Assembly: GCA_052035235.1 (NCBI GenBank)
Contig: JBPOHT010000050.1
Coordinates: forward strand, 8,591-72,590
DNA: 64,000 nt
Reading direction: 5' to 3'
From: Solimonas_A sp052035235
Lineage (GTDB): Bacteria; Pseudomonadota; Gammaproteobacteria; Nevskiales; Nevskiaceae
Shown: positions 1 through 7,134 of the stretch, piece by piece
Position numbering within the stretch: the first letter of the stretch is position 1
Layout: each line of letters starts with the position of its first letter
Made by a program: the position numbers and the translations under genes
Notes under the pieces: model-generated
Database searches by the model: none
What the model was told of the DNA's origin: nothing
Seen by the model: the letters and a program-made list of their open reading frames with translations, nothing else

Positions 1-1
1 C

Positions 2-613
2 TTCTTCGCCGATCCGCACAACGCCGAGGCGGTGGATGCCCTGCTCACGCAGGTCGCCATCACCGGAGAGCATCCGGTGTCCGCCGAAATCGCCGACCGC
101 TGCTCGCTGGGCCTGCTGCTGGCGCAGCAGCAGGTCAAGGGCCTGGGCCCGGTGAAGGCCGACAAACTCACCTCGAACCTGGACAGCGTCGCCGGCCTGC
201 TGGCGCGCATCGACGATACCGGCGCGCTGGGCTCGCTGCTGGATGAGAAGACCGCCGCCGCGGTGCAAGCGCATTTCGCCGACGCGGACCGGCGCCAGCA
301 CCTGCTGGGCCTGGAGGCCCAGTTCCTTGGCTTCGGCCTGATGGGTGCCGATGCCCCGCGCGCTGCCGCGGCCGGCGGCCCGCTGTCCGGCAAGACCTTC
401 GTCATCACCGGCACCTTGCCGGTGGGCCGTGACGAGGCCGCGGCGAAGATCGAGGCGGCCGGTGGCAAGGTCAGCGGTTCGGTCTCCGCCAAGACCGATT
501 TCCTGCTGGCCGGCGAGTCGGCCGGCTCCAAGCTGGCCAAGGCCGAGAAGCTGGGTGTCACCGTGCTGGACTACGCCGCCCTGCAGGGCATGCTCAATGG
601 AGAAGGCCCTTGA
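2..613 (+). CDS. ligA: NAD-dependent DNA ligase LigA, C-terminal part (5' truncated by window edge)
   Basis: This is the C-terminal 203 residues of the NAD+-dependent ligase that seals nicks during replication and repair. The reading frame is open to the left edge, and the first residues (FFADPHN) match the end of the ligase helix-hairpin-helix domain. A BRCT domain begins near in-window residue 127 (GKTFVITGTLP) and holds the family pattern AGGKVSGSVSAKT and AGSKLAKA. Between these two landmarks lie about 110 residues with another hairpin-like stretch (VKGLGPVKADKL, around residues 46-57). E. coli LigA has only about 25 residues there, so this looks like an elongated ligase. The stop codon overlaps the start of the next gene (TGATG). 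Family identity is secure; the meaning of the insert is open. Confidence 0.93.
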   Translation, partial: FFADPHNAEAVDALLTQVAITGEHPVSAEIADRCSLGLLLAQQQVKGLGPVKADKLTSNLDSVAGLLARIDDTGALGSLLDEKTAAAVQAHFADADRRQHLLGLEAQFLGFGLMGADAPRAAAAGGPLSGKTFVITGTLPVGRDEAAAKIEAAGGKVSGSVSAKTDFLLAGESAGSKLAKAEKLGVTVLDYAALQGMLNGEGP

Positions 614-1791
614 TGGAACTGGATACTGCCCGCCTGCTGCGCGCACTGGCGGCACAGCCCTGGACCTCCACAATCGTCATCCTCGGCGCGGCGGCGCTGC
701 TGGTCGTCGTGATGCACGTGCTGGCGCGCGGCCTCAACGACGGCCGCCACCCCTGGCAGCAGCGCCTGCGCGCGCGGCTCGGCGTGCCTGCCGACAAGAA
801 ATTCCAGGAGATCCGCTGGCTGCTCCTGACGATGCACTTCTTCCTGTGGCAGTTCGTCGCCTATCTGCTGATGCACGCCTGGGGCTGGCACGACGAGAGC
901 GAAGAGCTGCTGAAGACGCTGTTCTCCAAGGGCTTCATGCTCGGCGGTGTGCGCATCGTCATCGGCAAGCTGCTGGCCGGCATGCTGATGTTCCTGGCGC
1001 TGTTCACCTTCACCCGTTGGCTGCGCCGCAAGCTCGAGCGTGACTGGCTGGTGCGTGCCGGCGTGGAGCCGAGCACGCGCGACACCGTGGCCACGCTGTT
1101 CGGATATATCACCTTCATCATCGCCATGCTGGTCGGCCTGTCCTACGCCGGTCTGGACCTGAGCAAGCTGGCCATCGTCGCCGGCGCGCTGTCGGTGGGC
1201 ATTGGCTTCGGCCTGCAGAACATCGTCAGCAACTTCGTGTCCGGCCTGATCCTGCTGTTCGAGCGCCCGATCCGCACTGGCGACTTCATCAACGTCAGCG
1301 GCAGCGAAGGCATCGTACGCAAGATGCGCATCCGCGCCACCGAGATCGAGACCGGTGATCGCGAGACGATCATCATGCCCAACTCCAACCTGTTGTCGAA
1401 CCCGGTCCGCAACCGCAGCCTGCGCACGCGCATGGGCCGCGTGGTGCTGAACGTCGGCGTCGCCTACGGCAGTGACCCGGAGCTGGTCCGCAAGGTCCTG
1501 AAGGAAGTGGCCGCCAAGCATCCCGCGATCCGCGGCGAGGGTGCGGTGCTGTTCACCAACTTTGGCGCCAGCTCGCTGGACTTCGAGCTGTCGGCGCCCA
1601 TCATCGACGGCGACGGCAAGGGCGGGGTGGCCAGCGACCTGCGCTTCTCCATTATCGCCGCGTTCGCCCAGGCCGGCATCGAGATGCCGTTCCCGCAGCA
1701 GGACGTCTATATCCGCTCGCTGCCCGAGGGTGCGTTGCCGCCGCGGCCGGCAGCCGAGGGGACTGAGGGAACTTCAGGCAGCAGCAGCTGA
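613..1791 (+). CDS. MscS-family mechanosensitive channel
   Basis: Predicted 392-residue inner-membrane channel that opens under hypo-osmotic stress. About four hydrophobic segments precede the conserved MscS pore helix and beta domain, visible around residues 180-230 as a Gly/Ala-rich stretch (GIGFGLQNIVSNFVSG) followed by FERPIRTGDFI. The C-terminal cytoplasmic domain has the expected PNS.L...V.N pattern. I chose the ATG at 613 because it overlaps the ligA stop as TGATG; a TTG one codon upstream is the only other choice. It is longer than E. coli MscS (286 residues) because of extra N-terminal membrane segments. Its 3' end overlaps the convergent bolA gene by 18 bases. Family assignment is firm; the exact subfamily is not. 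Confidence 0.92.
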   Translation: MELDTARLLRALAAQPWTSTIVILGAAALLVVVMHVLARGLNDGRHPWQQRLRARLGVPADKKFQEIRWLLLTMHFFLWQFVAYLLMHAWGWHDESEELLKTLFSKGFMLGGVRIVIGKLLAGMLMFLALFTFTRWLRRKLERDWLVRAGVEPSTRDTVATLFGYITFIIAMLVGLSYAGLDLSKLAIVAGALSVGIGFGLQNIVSNFVSGLILLFERPIRTGDFINVSGSEGIVRKMRIRATEIETGDRETIIMPNSNLLSNPVRNRSLRTRMGRVVLNVGVAYGSDPELVRKVLKEVAAKHPAIRGEGAVLFTNFGASSLDFELSAPIIDGDGKGGVASDLRFSIIAAFAQAGIEMPFPQQDVYIRSLPEGALPPRPAAEGTEGTSGSSS

Positions 1792-2052
1792 TTCCGCGGG
1801 CGTCCGCGCGCTGATCGCCAGCGCATGGATGTCGGTCTGCATCATCTCGTCCAGCGCGGCATAGACCTGCCGGTGCCTCGCCACGGGACTCTGCCCGGCA
1901 AAGGCGTCCGAGACGATCTTCACCCTGAAGTGGCCACGCCCGGTCGCCGCACCGGCATGCCCGGCATGCAGGTGGCTCTCGTCTTCCACCACCAGTTCGG
2001 TCGGTGCCAGCACCTCGGCCAGCCGCTCGCGGATACGCTCGATGCGGCTCAC
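1774..2052 (-). CDS. BolA family protein
   Basis: A 92-residue BolA-fold protein. It carries the family core: an N-terminal helix (IRERLAEVLAPTELVVEDES), the His-containing SHLHAGH region, the HFRVKIVS strand and the RHRQVYAAL helix. BolA proteins pair with monothiol glutaredoxins in iron-sulfur cluster handling and can affect cell shape and biofilm. The start is a GTG overlapping the stop of yciI (GTGA), so it is translated with yciI and yciB from one operon. Its end overlaps the convergent mscS-type gene by 18 bases, so the two transcripts are antisense at their 3' ends. Whether it is BolA proper or another paralogue cannot be told from sequence alone. Confidence 0.9.
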   Translation of the reverse strand: MSRIERIRERLAEVLAPTELVVEDESHLHAGHAGAATGRGHFRVKIVSDAFAGQSPVARHRQVYAALDEMMQTDIHALAISARTPAESAAAA

Positions 2053-2348
2053 GGCAGCGCCTGGATGAAGGGTGTGACTTCCACTCGCACGTAGACACCG
2101 GCGGCGAGGTAGGGATCCGCCTCGGCCCAGGCCTGTGCGGCCTCCAGGCTCGGAAACTCGGCGACGATCAGGCTGCCGTGGAAGCCGGCCTGCGGTGCGT
2201 CCGCGGCATCGGCCTTGGGACGCGGGCCGGCCAGCACCAGGCGGCCTTCGGCCACCAGCAGCTTGAGGCGCTCGACGTGGGCGGGGCGGGTGGCCTGGCG
2301 GCCGGCGAGGCTATCGGGCGCATCCACGCCCCAGATTGCAAAGAGCAT
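2049..2348 (-). CDS. yciI: YciI family protein
   Basis: A 99-residue ferredoxin-like-fold protein of the YciI family. The sequence shows the usual core: MLFAIWGVD at the start, a conserved RP.H..RLK segment, GRLVLAGP, the GSLIVAEF strand and ADPYLAAGVY near the end. Members are small enzymes or stress proteins of uncertain chemistry; the conserved His and Asp suggest an active site. The ATG at 2348 overlaps the yciB stop (TGATG), and its own stop overlaps the bolA start (GTGA), so the three genes are translationally coupled. The order yciB-yciI-bolA is also familiar from other gammaproteobacteria. Confidence 0.9.
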   Translation of the reverse strand: MLFAIWGVDAPDSLAGRQATRPAHVERLKLLVAEGRLVLAGPRPKADAADAPQAGFHGSLIVAEFPSLEAAQAWAEADPYLAAGVYVRVEVTPFIQALP

Positions 2349-2890
2349 CAGTTCTGCTCCTTGGGTTCCTGCAGGTAGCGGCCCAGGAAGGGCGCATGCG
2401 CCAGCATGAACACGAACATCAGGATCAGGGTGCCCGGAAATTTGAACAGCATCCAGGTGTCGTAGCTGAAGTTCTTCGCCACCCAGATGTTCAGCACGGC
2501 GCTGAAGGCGAAGTAGACCACCCAGGCGATGTTGACCTTGCGCCACACCGGCTCCGGCAGCGGCACGGACTTCTCGCCCATGCGCTGCAGCAGCACCTTG
2601 TCACCGATCACGTGGCTGCCGGCCAGGGCGAGGGCGAAGATGCCGTACACCAGCGTCGGCTTGTACTGGATGAAGGTGTCGTTGTGCAGGTAGATCGTCA
2701 GGCCGCCCAGCGCCAGCGCCACCAGGGCGGTGATGAAGTGCGCCTTGTGCAGTTTTTTCTCGGTGAACCAGTAGATGGCTACCAGTCCGAACAGCGAGAC
2801 GATCAGGGCGATCGTCGCGGCATAGACGTCGTAGAGGAAGTAAGCGCCGAGGAACACCAGCGCGGGCAGGGAGTCGAGCAGGAATTTCAT
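2348..2890 (-). CDS. yciB: Septation protein A / inner membrane protein YciB
   Basis: A 180-residue polytopic inner-membrane protein of the YciB (IspZ, septation protein A) family. The N-terminus MKFLLDSLPALVFLGAYFLY, the DIYAAT-like motif, GGLTIYLHNDTFIQYKPT and the LPEPVWRKVN motif are hallmark family segments; about five membrane helices can be seen. In E. coli YciB interacts with elongation and division proteins and affects envelope integrity. It is first in the yciB-yciI-bolA operon. A TACAAT hexamer ends six bases before its ATG, so the message may be leaderless. Length agrees with the family. Confidence 0.94.
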   Translation of the reverse strand: MKFLLDSLPALVFLGAYFLYDVYAATIALIVSLFGLVAIYWFTEKKLHKAHFITALVALALGGLTIYLHNDTFIQYKPTLVYGIFALALAGSHVIGDKVLLQRMGEKSVPLPEPVWRKVNIAWVVYFAFSAVLNIWVAKNFSYDTWMLFKFPGTLILMFVFMLAHAPFLGRYLQEPKEQN

Positions 2891-2896
2891 CTGGGC

Positions 2897-2914
2897 ATTG
2901 TAGCCCGGTAGAAT
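2897..2914. promoter_or_regulatory. Back-to-back -10 elements for yciB (-) and yciO (+)
   Basis: Only 30 bases separate the two divergent start codons. TACAAT on the minus strand (2902-2897) lies six bases before the yciB ATG, and TAGAAT on the plus strand (2909-2914) lies six bases before the yciO ATG. Transcription would start at or next to each ATG. The -35 regions would fall inside the opposite gene and are not well conserved. Confidence 0.55.
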
Positions 2915-2920
2915 GACGCG

Positions 2921-3547
2921 ATGTCCGCGCAATGGCTCGAGGTCCACCCCCAGAATCCGCAGAAGCGCCTGCTCGCGCTGGCCGCGCAGCGCCTGCGCGA
3001 GGGCGCGGTGATCGCCTGGCCCACGGACTCCTGCTATGCCCTGGGTTGCCACCTGGACGACCGCGACGCCGCCGAGCGCCTGCGCCGCATCCGTGACTTC
3101 GACCGACACCACCAGTTCACCCTGGTCTGCCGCGACCTGTCCGAGATCGCTACCTATGCCCGCGTCGACAACCAGCAGTTCCGCCTGCTCAAGTCGCTGA
3201 CCCCCGGGCCCTATACCTTCATCCTGGACGCCACCAAGGAGCTTCCCAAGCGCATCGCGCACGAGAAGCGCAAGACCGTGGGTATCCGCGTGCCGGAGCA
3301 TGCCGTGGCCCAGGCCCTGCTGGAGACCCTGGGCGAGCCGCTGATCTCCTGCACCTTGCAGTTTCCGGACGCGGACGGCCCGGTCAGCGACCCCCAGGAG
3401 GTCCGCCAGCGCCTTTCCCGCGAGGTGGACCTGGTGCTGGATGCCGGCAACTGCGGCCTTGACCCGACCACCGTGCTGGACCTGACCGGCGGCGGAGTCC
3501 AACTGATGCGCCAGGGCAAGGGCGACGTCTCCCGCCTAGGACTGTGA
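2921..3547 (+). CDS. yciO: YciO/YrdC/Sua5 family threonylcarbamoyl-AMP synthase-like protein
   Basis: A 208-residue Sua5/YciO/YrdC-domain protein. The fold signature is clear: PTDSCYALGC near residue 35, the K/R-rich nucleotide-binding patch, LTPGPYTFIL around residue 92, KTVGIRVPEH around 125 and a C-terminal PTTVLDLTG. YrdC/Sua5 enzymes make threonylcarbamoyl-AMP for t6A tRNA modification. YciO is the close paralogue that often sits near yciB, and its activity is weaker or different, so I prefer the yciO name to tsaC. The ATG at 2921 follows a TAGAAT box by six bases and has no clear ribosome-binding site. Confidence 0.88.
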   Translation: MSAQWLEVHPQNPQKRLLALAAQRLREGAVIAWPTDSCYALGCHLDDRDAAERLRRIRDFDRHHQFTLVCRDLSEIATYARVDNQQFRLLKSLTPGPYTFILDATKELPKRIAHEKRKTVGIRVPEHAVAQALLETLGEPLISCTLQFPDADGPVSDPQEVRQRLSREVDLVLDAGNCGLDPTTVLDLTGGGVQLMRQGKGDVSRLGL

Positions 3548-3573
3548 ATTCAGGTTCATAGGGCGGCTTCCCG

Positions 3574-3579
3574 TATAAT
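3574..3579 (+). promoter_or_regulatory. TATAAT -10 box, six bases before the M50 protease ATG
   Basis: A perfect TATAAT ends six bases before ATG 3586. The predicted transcription start coincides with the start codon, so the operon message would be leaderless. No good -35 hexamer is visible. Confidence 0.6.
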
Positions 3580-3585
3580 CCGGTG

Positions 3586-4272
3586 ATGCCTGTCGAATTC
3601 AGCCTGGTCCAGACCATCGCCATCTGGGCCCTCCCGGTCCTTTTCGCGATCACGCTGCACGAAGTAGCCCACGGCTACGCCGCACGGCGCCTGGGCGATC
3701 CCACGGCCGCCTCGCAGGGCCGTCTCAGCCTCAATCCCATCAAGCACGTGGACCCGGTAGGGACCGTGCTGGTGCCCATCGTCCTGCTGCTGCTGAGCAA
3801 GCTCATGGGCGGCGGCTTCCTGTTCGGCTGGGCCAAGCCGGTGCCGGTGGACTACCGCCGCCTGCGCAACCCGCGCCGCGACATGGCGCTGGTGGCCGCG
3901 GCCGGTCCGCTGGCCAACCTGGCCATGGCCATCGGCTGGGGTTTGTTGCTGAAGCTGGCGCTGGCCACGAATGCCACGGAAGGCCTGTGGCTGGGCCTGC
4001 GCTACATGGCGGTGGCCGGCATCGTCGTCAACCTGGTGCTGATGGTGCTGAACCTGTTGCCGCTGCCGCCGCTGGACGGTGGTCGCGTGCTGGCGGGCCT
4101 GCTGCCGCTGCCCCTGGCGTATCGATACGCGAAGCTGGAACCCTACGGGCTGCTGATCGTGATCGGCTTGCTTGCCACCGGCCTGCTCTCGAAAATCATG
4201 TACTGGCCGCTGACAATCTCGGAAGGATTGCTCTACAAGCTGCTGGGCCTCAACTCTGCCTTGCTCTACTGA
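3586..4272 (+). CDS. Site-2-protease family (M50) membrane metalloprotease
   Basis: A 228-residue intramembrane zinc protease of the small S2P/M50 group. The zinc-binding HExxH is visible as HEVAHG at residues 25-30, and the third ligand region as PLPPLDGGRV near residue 160. About six hydrophobic segments are present, and there is no PDZ domain, unlike RseP. Such enzymes cut membrane-bound regulators, but the substrate here is unknown. It heads a plus-strand cluster with trpS (two-base gap), scpA, scpB and rluB, a common arrangement in proteobacteria. I chose ATG 3586 over GTG 3583 because of the promoter spacing. Confidence 0.92.
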   Translation: MPVEFSLVQTIAIWALPVLFAITLHEVAHGYAARRLGDPTAASQGRLSLNPIKHVDPVGTVLVPIVLLLLSKLMGGGFLFGWAKPVPVDYRRLRNPRRDMALVAAAGPLANLAMAIGWGLLLKLALATNATEGLWLGLRYMAVAGIVVNLVLMVLNLLPLPPLDGGRVLAGLLPLPLAYRYAKLEPYGLLIVIGLLATGLLSKIMYWPLTISEGLLYKLLGLNSALLY

Positions 4273-4274
4273 CC

Positions 4275-5276
4275 GTGACCGCCTCCAAACCCATCGTCCT
4301 CTCCGGCATCCAGCCCTCCGGCCGCCTGACGCTCGGCAACTACCTCGGCGCGCTGAAGAACTGGGTGCCGCTGTCGGAGCGCTACGACTGCTACTACATG
4401 CTGGTGGACCTGCACGCCATCACCGTGCGCCAGGACCCCAAGGTGTTGCGCGAGCGTTGCTACGAATTCCTGGCGCTGTACATCGCCTGCGGCCTGGAGC
4501 CGGAGAAGAACACGCTGTTCGTGCAGAGCCACGTGCCGGCGCACGCGCGCCTGGGCTGGATCCTCAACTGCTACACGCAGATGGGCGAGCTCAACCGTAT
4601 GACGCAGTTCAAGGACAAGTCCGCCAAGCACGCCGACAACATCAACGCCGGCCTGTTCGACTACCCGGTGCTGATGGCGGCCGACATCCTGCTCTACCAG
4701 GCGCAGCAGGTGCCGGTGGGCGACGACCAGAAGCAGCACCTGGAACTGACGCGCGATGTCGCCATGCGCTTCAACAACCTCTACGGCAACGTCTTCACCG
4801 TGCCGGAGCCGATGATCCCGCCGGTGGGGGCGCGCATCATGGGCCTGCAAGAGCCGACCTCCAAGATGAGCAAGTCCGGCGACGCCGAAACCGATGCCAT
4901 CTACCTGCTGGACGGCCCCGATGTCATCACCCGCAAGATCAAGCGCGCCGTCACCGACCTGGGCAGCGAGATCCGCCACGACATCGCCGAGAAGCCCGGC
5001 GTGTCCAACCTGATGTCGATCCTCTCCGCCATCCGTGGCGAGTCCTTCGCCGACATCCAGGCGCGCTACGTCGGCAAGGGCTACGGCCACTTCAAGACCG
5101 AGGTGGCCGAGGCCGTGGTGGAATGCCTCAAGCCCGTGCAGGAGCGCTACGCCGCCGTGCGCGAGGACATCGACGGCCTGCGCCGCGTGCTGCGCGCCGG
5201 TGCCGCCGCCGCCAGCCAGCGCGCCGACGCCACGCTGCAGCGCGTGCATGACGTGCTGGGGTTCATCCCGGAATGA
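4275..5276 (+). CDS. trpS: Tryptophan--tRNA ligase
   Basis: A 333-residue class I aminoacyl-tRNA synthetase that charges tRNA-Trp in the cytoplasm. The HIGH-equivalent motif appears in PSGRLTLGNYLGA (residues 14-26) and the KMSKS loop is intact at about residues 197-201. The family pattern Q.SHVPAH, GELNRMTQFKDK, PVGDDQKQHLELTRD is present. Length agrees with E. coli TrpS (334). The start is GTG at 4275, two bases after the protease stop; the reading frame is open further upstream but lacks homology there. The stop overlaps the scpA start as ATGA. Confidence 0.96.
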   Translation: MTASKPIVLSGIQPSGRLTLGNYLGALKNWVPLSERYDCYYMLVDLHAITVRQDPKVLRERCYEFLALYIACGLEPEKNTLFVQSHVPAHARLGWILNCYTQMGELNRMTQFKDKSAKHADNINAGLFDYPVLMAADILLYQAQQVPVGDDQKQHLELTRDVAMRFNNLYGNVFTVPEPMIPPVGARIMGLQEPTSKMSKSGDAETDAIYLLDGPDVITRKIKRAVTDLGSEIRHDIAEKPGVSNLMSILSAIRGESFADIQARYVGKGYGHFKTEVAEAVVECLKPVQERYAAVREDIDGLRRVLRAGAAAASQRADATLQRVHDVLGFIPE

Positions 5277-6172
5277 ACGAGACCGTCGCCACCGAGGAAG
5301 TCCCCGCCGCGGAGCTTGCCGTGGCCGAGGCGCTGAAGATGCCCAAGATCCATGGCCAGGCCATGGAGAAGCTGCCGGAGGACCTCTACATCCCGCCGGA
5401 TGCGCTGGAGGTGTTCCTCGATGCCTTCGAAGGCCCCTTGGACTTGCTGCTGTACCTGATCCGGCGGCAGAACCTCAATATCCTCGACATCCCGGTACTG
5501 CAGATCACCAAGCAGTACGTGCAGTACATCAACTTGATGCACGAGATGAAGCTGGAGCTGGCGGCCGAGTACCTGGTCATGGCCGCGCTGCTGGCCGAGA
5601 TCAAGTCGCGCCTGCTGCTGCCGCGCCCGCCGCCGGACGAGGCAGAGGAAGAGGGCGATCCGCGCATGGAGCTGGTGCGCCGCCTGCAGGAATACGAGCG
5701 CTTCAAGAGCGCCGGCGAGAGCCTGGAGAAGCTGCCGCGCGTCGGCCGCGACCTGTTCATGGCCCAGGCCCGCCCGGAGGTCATCCCGCAGGTTTCGCGC
5801 CTGCCGCAGCCGACGCTGCGCGACCTGCTGATGGCCTTCCGCGACGTGATGGACCGGGCCAAGCTGTTCACCCACCACCACATCTCGCGCGAGCCGCTGT
5901 CGGTGCGCGAGCGCATGTCGCACATCCTGTCACTGGTGCGTGATGGAGCGATGCGCCTGGAAGACCTGGTCGATCCCGAAGAAGGGCGCCTGGGTGTCGT
6001 GGTGTGCTTCCTGGCGATCCTGGAACTGACCAAGTCGGCGATGCTCGACATCGTGCAGGACGGGCCGTTCTCGCCGCTGATGGTGGAGCCCGCCAAGCCG
6101 CGCCCCTCGCTGGAAGACGATGACGAACAAGAGGCGCTCGGCGCAGCCGACGACGCCGGGGAAGACGCATGA
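5273..6172 (+). CDS. scpA: Segregation and condensation protein A
   Basis: A 299-residue kleisin. ScpA bridges the SMC heads and recruits ScpB in the condensin that compacts and separates chromosomes. The N-terminal kleisin signature is plain: FEGPLDLLLYLIRRQNLNI (about residues 52-70), DIPVLQITKQY and AAEYLVMAALLAEIKS. A winged-helix-like C-terminus follows (VVCFLAILELTK), then an acidic tail. An N-terminal extension of about 40 residues precedes the core. The gene overlaps both trpS and scpB by ATGA, indicating coupled translation. Confidence 0.95.
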   Translation: MNETVATEEVPAAELAVAEALKMPKIHGQAMEKLPEDLYIPPDALEVFLDAFEGPLDLLLYLIRRQNLNILDIPVLQITKQYVQYINLMHEMKLELAAEYLVMAALLAEIKSRLLLPRPPPDEAEEEGDPRMELVRRLQEYERFKSAGESLEKLPRVGRDLFMAQARPEVIPQVSRLPQPTLRDLLMAFRDVMDRAKLFTHHHISREPLSVRERMSHILSLVRDGAMRLEDLVDPEEGRLGVVVCFLAILELTKSAMLDIVQDGPFSPLMVEPAKPRPSLEDDDEQEALGAADDAGEDA

Positions 6173-7134
6173 ACAACGAAGAAAACAACGAAGACGTCAC
6201 CGAGGAAGTCACCGGGCAGGCCGCAGAGTCGGCGGCCCAGGAAGCCTCACAGGAAGCGGCTGCCAAGACCCAGGTCGCCGAGCCCGAGCAGTCCGCCCTG
6301 CTGGCCAGCGATTCCGCGCTGCAGATGGTCAACATCCTCGAGGCGCTGCTGCTGGCCTCGGAGCTGCCGCTGTCGCTGGAGCAACTGCACCGCCTGCTGG
6401 GTCCGGACCTGGGCGTGTCCAAGAAAGACGTGCGCGAAGGCCTCGACGCGCTGGCCCAGTCGCTGGAAGGCCGTGCCTGCGAGCTGTCGGAAGTCGCCAG
6501 CGGCTTTCGCATCCAGGTGCGCAAGACCCACGCCGAGTGGGTCAGCAAGCTCTGGCAGGAGAAGCCGCCGCGCATGTCGCGTGCGCTGCTCGAGACGCTG
6601 GCCATCATCTGCTATCGCCAGCCGGTGACGCGCGGCGAGGTCGAGGAGATCCGCGGCGTGGCGCTGTCGCCCAATATCATCCGCACGCTGCTGGATCGCG
6701 GCTGGATCCGCGAGCTGGGCGTCAAGGAAGTGCCGGGCCGTCCCTCGCTGTTCGGCACCACGCACCAGATGCTGGACGATCTCAACATCAAGTCGCTGGA
6801 CGAGCTGCCGTCGCTGCCCGAGATCAAGGATCCGGCGCAGCTCGAGGCGGCGCTGTCGCGCCTGGGCGAGGGCCTGCCCGGCAGCGCCGCCGCGGCGCTG
6901 CCGGCGCCGGAGGATGAGGAAGCCGAGGCGGCCGTGGAGCCGGAGGCCGTCGCTGACGAATCCACGACCGGGGAAGCTACCGCCGGAGAGATCGCGGTGG
7001 AAGAAGCGCCTGGCGAAGAGGACACGCTGATCGAGCCTGATGCCGAAGAGAACGCAGCGTCGGAAGCCGACGAGCCGGGCGCGCCAGGCGATGAGCCGCC
7101 CAACGAAGCCTCTGACGAGATGAAACTCCCTTGA
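6169..7134 (+). CDS. scpB: Segregation and condensation protein B
   Basis: A 321-residue partner of ScpA in the SMC-ScpAB complex. The tandem winged-helix core spans about residues 45-225 and includes ILEALLLASELPLSLEQL, the ALLETLAIICYRQPVTRGE motif and GRPSLFGTT. It is flanked by an acidic N-terminal tail and an acidic, Ala/Glu-rich C-terminal tail of about 90 residues, making it longer than the usual 180-250. The tails look disordered. The start overlaps scpA (ATGA), and the stop overlaps the TTG start of rluB. Function is confident; the tails may be lineage-specific. Confidence 0.95.
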   Translation: MNNEENNEDVTEEVTGQAAESAAQEASQEAAAKTQVAEPEQSALLASDSALQMVNILEALLLASELPLSLEQLHRLLGPDLGVSKKDVREGLDALAQSLEGRACELSEVASGFRIQVRKTHAEWVSKLWQEKPPRMSRALLETLAIICYRQPVTRGEVEEIRGVALSPNIIRTLLDRGWIRELGVKEVPGRPSLFGTTHQMLDDLNIKSLDELPSLPEIKDPAQLEAALSRLGEGLPGSAAAALPAPEDEEAEAAVEPEAVADESTTGEATAGEIAVEEAPGEEDTLIEPDAEENAASEADEPGAPGDEPPNEASDEMKLP

